Assembly (NCBI GenBank): GCA_016204905.1
Contig: JACQJU010000108.1
Span: 1-5,986, forward strand
From: Candidatus Gottesmanbacteria bacterium
GTDB taxonomy: Bacteria; Patescibacteriota; Microgenomatia; 2-02-FULL-39-11
Reading direction: 5' to 3'
Length of the DNA stretch: 5,986 bases
Shown here: positions 1-4,470 of the stretch, one piece after another
How positions within the stretch are numbered: position 1 is the first letter of the stretch
Layout: the number at the start of each line of letters is the position of its first letter
Made by a program: the position numbers and the translations under genes
The notes under the pieces: model-generated
Told to the model about the DNA's origin: nothing
What the model saw: only the letters and a program-made list of their open reading frames with translations
Databases searched by the model: none

Positions 1-5
1 AAGTT

Positions 6-32
6 ACTTAAGAAACTTAAGTCACTTAATAT
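6..32. repeat. Three tandem 9-bp units (ACTTAAnnn) upstream of the deaminase gene
   Basis: Three consecutive 9-bp units beginning ACTTAA start at 6, 15 and 24; the first two share ACTTAAG. ACTTAAG (6-12) and CTTAAGT (16-22) also form a perfect 7-bp inverted repeat around AAA. The third unit runs into the -10 element of the likely promoter. The array may continue beyond the left edge of the window. It resembles in style the spacers at 1018-1049 and 2180-2253. Its function is unknown; it could be a regulator site or a neutral low-complexity spacer. Confidence 0.6.
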
Positions 33-37
33 ATAAT
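8..37 (+). promoter_or_regulatory. Probable sigma70-type promoter for the deaminase gene, with a leaderless start
   Basis: A perfect TATAAT lies at 32-37. The best -35 candidate is TTAAGA at 8-13 (4 of 6 consensus bases, 18-bp spacer), which is weak. Transcription would be expected to start about seven bases after the -10, at or next to the ATG at 44, giving a leaderless mRNA. No Shine-Dalgarno sequence precedes that ATG, which agrees with this reading. In such an AT-rich spacer a chance TATAAT is possible. Confidence 0.45.
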
Positions 38-43
38 AGAAAT

Positions 44-1018
44 ATGGAAAACAAATTCGGCGCCATGACAGAACTCCATGTCCATGTAGGATCGGCTGTA
101 GATCCACCCATCATGTGGGAGATCGCCCACGACCAAGGTATCAAATTACCCACCAAAAACTATTGGGAATTCCAAAATCTCATCACTGTTTCAGGCATTA
201 CCACTTACCAGAAATACCTCGATCTTTTCCACTGGACCGAACTCATCCAATCTTCCCCCGAGGCAATAGCCAAAAGTATCTATTCTCTGGCAGCAGGTGC
301 CTATCGCAAAAATAATATCACTACTCTAGAAATAAGATTTAATCCCATGAAAAGAAACAGAGGCGGCGAAAGAGACCTCGATCATATCATTTTAGCCGCC
401 ATCCATGGTATGGAAAAAGCTATGCTCGCCTACCCCATGAAAGTCGGCCTTATCTTCTGTCTGGATCGTACTTTTTCCCCAGATTTAAATACCATCATTA
501 CTCAAAAAGCCCTAAAATACGCTGTACGTGGCGTCGTTGGTCTAGATCTAGCCGGGCCTATTACTCCCTCCTTTGATCTTCACTCCCTTATAGGACTAGT
601 AGAGGAAGCTAAAAAGGCAGGTCTAGGCATCACCATCCACACCGGAGAAGCTACCGGAGCAGAGGAAGTCTTAAAGGTCATCAACCTCCTTTCTCCCCAT
701 CGTATCGGCCACGGTGTCCGTTCTACCGAAGATACCAAAGTATTAGAAGAACTAGCAAGAAGAAATATTGTCCTGGAAGTCTGCCCTACTTCTAATATCC
801 ACACAGGTGTAGTGAAAGATTTTACTAGTTTCAAAAATATCTTTACCCTACTTAAACAATATAAAGTGCCCTTCACTATCAACACCGATGGACCAGAGAT
901 GCTCAAAACCAATCTAGTCAACGAATACCAACAACTGATCGATCAAAATATATTGACAGGGGAAGACTTGAAAAAAGCAGCCCAAACAGCCCAAGAAGCT
1001 AGTTTTATAAAAGAGTAA
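44..1018 (+). CDS. add: Adenosine deaminase family purine deaminase
   Basis: The 324-residue protein is a full-length zinc-dependent deaminase of the adenosine deaminase family (the E. coli and mouse enzymes are about 330-350 residues). The metal site is complete: H12 and H14 in the LHVH motif, H199 in IHTGE, and D282 in NTDGP. Catalytic E202 and H223 (RIGHG) are present, as are the family motifs GLDLAG (166-171) and CPTSN (247-251). There is no signal peptide, so it should be cytosolic. The family hydrolyses adenosine to inosine and ammonia. Two substrate-side positions differ: the Asp of HVHLDG is Gly16, and the second Asp of TDDP is Gly283. The true substrate could therefore be adenosine, adenine or a modified nucleoside. 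No start codon further upstream is plausible, since the ATG sits just after a TATAAT box; M8 is a possible shorter start. It precedes guaB and guaA on the same strand, which supports a purine salvage role. Family is certain, substrate is inferred. Confidence 0.88.
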   Translation: MENKFGAMTELHVHVGSAVDPPIMWEIAHDQGIKLPTKNYWEFQNLITVSGITTYQKYLDLFHWTELIQSSPEAIAKSIYSLAAGAYRKNNITTLEIRFNPMKRNRGGERDLDHIILAAIHGMEKAMLAYPMKVGLIFCLDRTFSPDLNTIITQKALKYAVRGVVGLDLAGPITPSFDLHSLIGLVEEAKKAGLGITIHTGEATGAEEVLKVINLLSPHRIGHGVRSTEDTKVLEELARRNIVLEVCPTSNIHTGVVKDFTSFKNIFTLLKQYKVPFTINTDGPEMLKTNLVNEYQQLIDQNILTGEDLKKAAQTAQEASFIKE

Positions 1019-1049
1019 TTGAGAAATTGAGTAATTGAGAAATTAAGGG
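1018..1049. repeat. Four tandem 8-bp units (ATTGAGAA-like) between the deaminase gene and guaB
   Basis: The units ATTGAGAA, ATTGAGTA, ATTGAGAA and ATTAAGGG follow one another, starting on the last base of the deaminase stop codon. The array fills the first part of the 87-base gap before guaB (1019-1105). The rest of the gap shows no clear terminator and only poor promoter matches (for example TATTAA at 1064-1069), so read-through from the deaminase gene into guaB is plausible but not shown. The unit number and period match the arms of the guaB-guaA spacer. Confidence 0.65.
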
Positions 1050-1105
1050 AAAATAAACCGAAGTATTAAGAAATTTTTGCAGATCGCATACGGAATGTAA
1101 AAGTT

Positions 1106-2185
1106 ATGGACAACTCTAAAATTTTAGATCAAGTTGGTTTGACTTTTGACGATATTCTGGTACTGCCTAATTATACTGAAACTAAACGTCAAGACATTGA
1201 TCTTACTGCCAGACTGACCAAAAAAATTACACTCAAGATTCCCATCCTCTCCTCCCCCATGGATACCGTCACAACATCCACTATGGCAATAGCCCTAGGT
1301 AACCTAGGTGGCATGGGTATCATCCATCGCAATTTCACCATAGAAAAACAGGCCCAAGAAATCGTCCTAGTCAAACAAGCCAATGTCAGAGTCGGAGCAG
1401 CACTCGGAGTAGGCAAGGATCTTGAAGAAAGAGCAAAAGCTTTGATACAAGCAGAAACAGACATTCTAGTCCTTGATAGTGCTCACGGCTTCTCCAAATG
1501 GATTATAGAGGCTATAAAATACTTGAAAAGTACCTACCCCGATATAGAACTCATTGCAGGTAACATAGCCACCGCTGCCGGCGCCAAAGCCCTGATTGAA
1601 GCAGGCGCCGATTCTCTGCGAGTCGGTATGGGACCAGGCTCTATCTGTACTACCCGAGTTATCTCTGGCATGGGTGTTCCCCAAATTACTGCTATTATAG
1701 AAGCCTACTCAGTCGCTAAACAATTTGATATTCCCGTTATAGGAGATGGCGGTATCAAATTCTCTGGAGATGTCGTCAAAGCTATCGCTGCCGGAGCAGA
1801 TACAGTGATGTTAGGTTCACTTCTTGCTGGTGCTGATGAATCTCCAGGAGAAAAAGTTACTCTCAGAGGAAAACATTATAAAAAATACCGCGGTATGGGC
1901 TCAGTTGCTGCTATGAAAGAAGGAGGCGCCGCTCGCTATGGCCAGGAATATGTCAAAGGCAAAGAGAAAAAACTTATCGCCGAAGGCGTTGAGGGATTAG
2001 TTCCTTACTCTGGTAAATTAGAAGATGTGGTCAATCAACTTATTGGAGGACTCAGAACCGGCATGTATTATACCGGCGTCAAAAATATAGAAGAACTCAA
2101 AACCAAAACCAGACTCATGAAAATCACCCAATCATCCCTCACCGAAAGCCACCCACACGATATCCTCCTAAAGGAGGATAGTTAG
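1106..2185 (+). CDS. guaB: IMP dehydrogenase lacking the CBS (Bateman) domains
   Basis: This enzyme oxidises IMP to XMP with NAD+, the rate-setting step of guanine nucleotide synthesis in the cytosol. The TIM-barrel motifs are all present: LTFDDILVLP (12-21), LDSAHG (123-128), GNIATA (152-157), the catalytic loop GPGSICTTR with nucleophile C181, GDGGI (213-217), the YRGMGS IMP-binding loop (261-266), the flap R277-Y278 (ARYGQ, usually DRYFQ), and the C-terminal ESHPHD (347-352) of the monovalent cation site. At 359 residues it is about 130 shorter than the usual ~490. The missing part falls cleanly near residues 90-95, where VKQ passes directly into VRVGAALG, so the two CBS repeats that normally bind ATP/GTP are absent rather than broken. 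Allosteric control by purine nucleotides is therefore probably lost. GMP reductase is less likely given the flap, cation-site motif and the adjoining guaA. The start has only a weak GGA upstream. The last codons also encode the Shine-Dalgarno hairpin before guaA. Confidence 0.96.
   Translation: MDNSKILDQVGLTFDDILVLPNYTETKRQDIDLTARLTKKITLKIPILSSPMDTVTTSTMAIALGNLGGMGIIHRNFTIEKQAQEIVLVKQANVRVGAALGVGKDLEERAKALIQAETDILVLDSAHGFSKWIIEAIKYLKSTYPDIELIAGNIATAAGAKALIEAGADSLRVGMGPGSICTTRVISGMGVPQITAIIEAYSVAKQFDIPVIGDGGIKFSGDVVKAIAAGADTVMLGSLLAGADESPGEKVTLRGKHYKKYRGMGSVAAMKEGGAARYGQEYVKGKEKKLIAEGVEGLVPYSGKLEDVVNQLIGGLRTGMYYTGVKNIEELKTKTRLMKITQSSLTESHPHDILLKEDS
2161..2180 (+). promoter_or_regulatory. Shine-Dalgarno sequence held in a hairpin at the end of guaB
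   Basis: TATCCTCCT (2161-2169) and AGGAGGATA (2172-2180) are perfect 9-bp inverted repeats; eight pairs with a TAAA loop is the sterically reasonable form. The right arm and loop contain AAAGGAGG (2170-2177), a near-ideal Shine-Dalgarno sequence and the best in the window. No start codon lies at normal distance after it; the guaA ATG is 82 bases on, across the long hairpin. The hairpin overlaps the final guaB codons, so a ribosome finishing guaB would open it. There is no U-run behind it, so it is not an intrinsic terminator. The sequence is certain, the regulatory role is inferred. Confidence 0.5.
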
Positions 2186-2253
2186 TTAGTCAATTAGTTA
2201 CTTAGTTAATTAGAAAGGACTAATTACCTAATTGTCTAATTAACTAATTAACT
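2180..2253 (+). repeat. Long AT-rich inverted repeat of two opposed 4 x 8-bp arrays between guaB and guaA
   Basis: The left arm (2180-2213) contains four 8-bp units GTTANTTA-like starting at 2181, 2189, 2197 and 2205. The right arm (2220-2253) has four CTAATTNN units starting at 2220, 2228, 2236 and 2244. The 34-base arms pair at 28 Watson-Crick and 2 G-U positions around a six-base loop AAAGGA (2214-2219), which itself looks like a Shine-Dalgarno core. The stem ends six bases before the guaA ATG. No U-run follows it, so it is not a standard terminator. The in-frame TAA at 2245-2247 rules out an upstream guaA start. It may shape guaA translation or be a neutral repeat spacer. Confidence 0.75.
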
Positions 2254-2259
2254 CTCAAT

Positions 2260-3777
2260 ATGATACTCATCATCGATTTTGGTTCACAAACAACTCATCT
2301 TATCAGCCGCCGCATCAAAGACTTAGGTGTCAAAACCCACATCGCCTTACCCGACCAAGCCCTTTCTGCCATCGATGAATATAAACCCAAAGGCATTATC
2401 CTGTCCGGAGGTCCCTCCTCTGTTTATGCCAAAGACGGCCTCTTAGTTGATAAACAAATATTTACCCAAGATATACCAGTTCTTGGTATTTGTTACGGCC
2501 ATGAAGTCATGGCGCATCTTTTAGGCGGCAAAGTCAAACCAGGGGTAAGAAAAGAGTATGGCCCAGAAACATTGACAATCACCAAACAAAACACCCTTCT
2601 GGAAGGCCTAAATCGAGAGGAACTCGTTTGGAATAGCCACTTCGATAGAGTGGTAGCACCACCCCAAGGCAGTCAAATTACCGGATTTACTAAGTCTGTA
2701 TCAGTAGCAGCATTCGCCGACGAAAAAAAGAAATTATATGGCACCATGTTTCATCCCGAATCCCATCACACGCCAAAAGGCAATAAGATTCTCTCCAATT
2801 TTCTTTTTACTATCTCCGGCGAAATACCCTCTGATCAAAAAACCCAATTAGACCAATTAGTCAAATTAGTCAAATCTCAAATTGGCAAAAACACCGCCGT
2901 CTGCGCTCTTTCCGGAGGTATCGATTCCGCTGTCGCCGCAGTCCTTACAGCAAAAGCGATTGGTAATCGCCTTACTTGTCTCTATGTCGATACCGGTATG
3001 ATGAGAGAGGGTGAAACAGACCAAATCGTTAATACTTTCCAAAAACATTTTCATTTAAATTTGAAAGTTCTCCGAGCCGAAAAAGAATTCTTATCTGCCC
3101 TAAGAGGCATCACCGATCCCGAAGAAAAAAGAAAAACAGTCGGCCGAGTCTTTATCGAAGTCTTTGAGGATGAAGCTAAGAAATTATCCGCCAAATTTCT
3201 CATCCAAGGCACCATTTATCCCGATGTCATCGAAAGCAAAGGTTCCAAACACGCTCATAATATCAAGTCCCACCACAATGTCGGTGGACTACCAGAGAAA
3301 CATGGTTTCAAAATTGTCGAACCCCTTCGCAATCTCTACAAAGATGAGGTGAGAGAGATCGCTAAAGAATTGAATTTTCCCAAGGAGCTAATAAGCCGCC
3401 ACGTTTTCCCCGGTCCAGGCCTCGCAGTCAGAATCATAGGCGAAGTAACAAGCGAAAAATTAGATATCCTAAGACGCGCCGATGCCATAGTCGTAGATGA
3501 ACTGAAAAAGGCTGGACTTTATAATGGTATCTGGATGGGTTTTGCCGTTTTTGCCGGTATCAAAACCACCGGTGTTGCTGGAGATGAAAGAAAATATGGC
3601 GAAACGATTGCCCTTCGCATTATCGAAAGTAAAGACACCATGTCCGCCGACTGGGTCCGTCTTCCTTATGATTTACTCGCCAAAATCTCTCACCGCATCG
3701 TCACCGAAGTCTTCGAAGTCGTTCGCGTGGTGTATGATATAACTACGAAGCCTCCCGCCACTATGGAATGGGAATAA
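2260..3777 (+). CDS. guaA: GMP synthase (glutamine-hydrolysing)
   Basis: The 505-residue enzyme converts XMP, ATP and glutamine to GMP, completing the guanine branch after GuaB. The N-terminal class I glutamine amidotransferase domain (about 1-188) has the triad C78 (GICYGHE), H165 and E167 (FHPES). The ATP-pyrophosphatase domain begins near 210 with the PP-loop LSGGIDS (217-223) and has QGTIYPDVIES (316-326), KSHHNVGGLPE (336-346) and FPGPGL (383-388). The C-terminal dimerisation part ends in the typical VYDITTKPPATMEWE. Length is near the family norm (E. coli 525), so it is complete. Oddities are GHE instead of the usual GMQ after the nucleophile, SHFDRV instead of SHGDRV (126-131), and an in-frame 9-bp repeat in the interdomain linker. 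The N terminus ILIIDFGSQ fixes the start at this ATG, although no Shine-Dalgarno lies at normal spacing. It follows guaB by 74 bases and is probably co-transcribed and perhaps translationally coupled with it. Confidence 0.97.
   Translation: MILIIDFGSQTTHLISRRIKDLGVKTHIALPDQALSAIDEYKPKGIILSGGPSSVYAKDGLLVDKQIFTQDIPVLGICYGHEVMAHLLGGKVKPGVRKEYGPETLTITKQNTLLEGLNREELVWNSHFDRVVAPPQGSQITGFTKSVSVAAFADEKKKLYGTMFHPESHHTPKGNKILSNFLFTISGEIPSDQKTQLDQLVKLVKSQIGKNTAVCALSGGIDSAVAAVLTAKAIGNRLTCLYVDTGMMREGETDQIVNTFQKHFHLNLKVLRAEKEFLSALRGITDPEEKRKTVGRVFIEVFEDEAKKLSAKFLIQGTIYPDVIESKGSKHAHNIKSHHNVGGLPEKHGFKIVEPLRNLYKDEVREIAKELNFPKELISRHVFPGPGLAVRIIGEVTSEKLDILRRADAIVVDELKKAGLYNGIWMGFAVFAGIKTTGVAGDERKYGETIALRIIESKDTMSADWVRLPYDLLAKISHRIVTEVFEVVRVVYDITTKPPATMEWE
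2844..2870. repeat. In-frame 9-bp tandem repeat in the guaA domain linker
   Basis: Three units, CCAATTAGA, CCAATTAGT and CAAATTAGT, follow one another, with a degraded CAAATCTCA after them. The period equals three codons and yields the run QLDQLVKLVK, around residues 196-205, between the amidotransferase and ATP-pyrophosphatase domains. The AATTAG core is the same word found in the spacer before guaA (for example 2192-2197), suggesting a similar repeat-expansion process. Confidence 0.55.
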
Positions 3778-3789
3778 TTACTCCTTACC

Positions 3790-3818
3790 TTGACAAAAAT
3801 TCCTTAATATTGTACTAT
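3790..3818 (+). promoter_or_regulatory. Promoter of the toxin-antitoxin module
   Basis: A perfect -35 TTGACA (3790-3795) is followed after exactly 17 bases by the -10 TACTAT (3813-3818, 4 of 6 consensus). The predicted start is near 3825, about four bases before the antitoxin ATG, so the message would be nearly leaderless, and no Shine-Dalgarno is present. The -10 is covered by the inverted repeat at 3807-3830, giving a simple repression layout. It begins only 12 bases after the guaA stop; no terminator is visible between them, so some read-through from guaA is possible. Confidence 0.7.
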
Positions 3819-3830
3819 TAAGTACAATAT
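3807..3830. promoter_or_regulatory. Palindromic operator over the toxin-antitoxin promoter
   Basis: Perfect 10-base arms ATATTGTACT (3807-3816) and AGTACAATAT (3821-3830) flank a central ATTA. The palindrome covers the -10, the expected transcription start and the first bases of the antitoxin ATG. The word GTAC occurs at 3812, 3822 and 3832, exactly 10 bp apart, so copies face the same side of the helix. Phd-type antitoxins, alone or with toxin, are known to bind such palindromes and repress their own operon; that this protein binds here is inferred. Confidence 0.72.
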
Positions 3831-4104
3831 GGTACAAAAGATCGATGTCTCCAAGGCTAGAATCGAATTACCTAAAATTATGGACGAGGCTTATTTTGAA
3901 GATCAACAATTTATTCTTTTAAGAAGGGGTATCCCTATGGCTGCTATAGTTGGAATAAAAAATATTATGAATAATAAAGTCATTAAAACTTCCCAAAAAA
4001 AAGAAATAACCAGATTATTTGGTATCTGGAAAAAGAAAAAAGCATCTACTACCCAGATTGCCAATAATCTTAGGGAGAAAGCCTGGAAGTATCATGGTCG
4101 TTGA
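3829..4104 (+). CDS. Type II antitoxin, Phd/YefM (prevent-host-death) family
   Basis: The 91-residue protein has the Phd/YefM N-terminal pattern: IDVSKARIELPKIMDEA (5-21), then a strand and turn QFILLRRGIPMAAIVG (27-42), as in family members with x-RRGKPVAVLV. This part forms the dimeric DNA-binding fold. The remaining residues (about 50-91) are basic, with KKKK at 68-71 and a likely helix TQIANNLREKAW (75-86), the place where such antitoxins wrap and inhibit the toxin. It is the first gene of the module and overlaps the toxin gene by 11 bases, a usual arrangement for coupling. The palindrome over its promoter suggests autorepression. The base composition is visibly AT-richer than guaA (11 of 60 G+C at 3961-4020 against 27 of 60 at 3421-3480), in keeping with acquisition. 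The family assignment rests on motif pattern and context. Confidence 0.82.
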   Translation: MVQKIDVSKARIELPKIMDEAYFEDQQFILLRRGIPMAAIVGIKNIMNNKVIKTSQKKEITRLFGIWKKKKASTTQIANNLREKAWKYHGR

Positions 4105-4465
4105 CTCAACAGTCTTTATCGATTATTTAAGAGGTAATAAAAAAGCCAAAGATTTTTTATTCCAAAATAAAAACCTCATTACTAGTGTAGTCGTTGTTAT
4201 GGAAATAATTGTCGGTTTCTCCAAAAGTAAAGATATGGACGATTTTCTGGATTTATTGGAATACCTAGATATAGAAATTATCCATATATCATCTACCATA
4301 TCTTATAAAGCGTTGGAATTATTCAAACACTATCATCATGATGGGTTAGGTATCGCCGACAGTTTCATCGCTGCCACTGCTTTTGCAGAAAAACAAGCAG
4401 TTGCTACTCATAATACCAAGCATTTTTATCCAATAATGCATTTTGACGCTGTCAATCCATATTAA
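4094..4465 (+). CDS. vapC: VapC-type PIN-domain ribonuclease toxin
   Basis: The 123-residue protein begins MVVDSTVFIDYLRG, the classic PIN-domain start with the first catalytic Asp at D4 (and D10). The other acidic residues follow at expected places: E37 in VVMEIIVG and D89 in GLGIADSFIAATA (84-96). The last motif reads ATHNTKHF (104-111) with N107, as in many VapC proteins. The four-residue site binds Mg2+ or Mn2+ and cleaves RNA; known VapC toxins mostly cut tRNA or rRNA, but the target here cannot be read. The reading frame is open further upstream, with an ATG at 4019, but the PIN fold starts at 4094 and a longer start would overlap the antitoxin by 86 bases without homologous sequence. 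GGAAG at 4085-4089 may aid initiation. The gene ends 5 bases from the convergent gapN. Confidence 0.9.
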   Translation: MVVDSTVFIDYLRGNKKAKDFLFQNKNLITSVVVVMEIIVGFSKSKDMDDFLDLLEYLDIEIIHISSTISYKALELFKHYHHDGLGIADSFIAATAFAEKQAVATHNTKHFYPIMHFDAVNPY

Positions 4466-4470
4466 TACTC

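Noticed and set aside
1050..1105. Dedicated guaB promoter
   Set aside because: Candidates such as TATTAA (1064-1069) or TGTAAA (1096-1101) have no -35 at proper spacing; the matches are what AT-rich DNA gives by chance.
580..1684. Open frames on the minus strand inside the deaminase and guaB genes
   Set aside because: They are antisense to well-conserved enzymes, have no recognisable protein pattern, and follow from the codon usage of the true genes.
2232..2243. Tiny leader ORF (TTG at 2232) after the loop AAAGGA
   Set aside because: It would hold only three codons before TAA at 2241-2243 and has a poor spacing of 12 bases; nothing else supports it.
2161..2253. Intrinsic terminator between guaB and guaA
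   Set aside because: Both hairpins lack a following U-run, and the longer one is nearly all A-T pairs; an effect on translation or a neutral spacer explains it better.
2180..2253. CRISPR array or known purine riboswitch
   Set aside because: The units are 8 bp without spacers, and no conserved purine or other riboswitch core is recognisable in the 74-base gap.
3164..3742. Short alternative-frame ORFs inside guaA
   Set aside because: They lie in frames shadowing the strongly conserved GMP synthase and have no plausible start context or family motifs.
4019..4093. Upstream ATG at 4019 giving the PIN toxin 25 extra residues
   Set aside because: The extra residues are the antitoxin's coding DNA read in another frame, show no PIN-like sequence, and the fold starts at MVVDSTVFIDYL from 4094, which gives the usual short overlap.
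4102..4104. UGA read as glycine (code 25) allowing antitoxin read-through
   Set aside because: The antitoxin ends at a normal family length and gapN also ends with UGA after a complete C terminus; no UGA occurs inside conserved genes.
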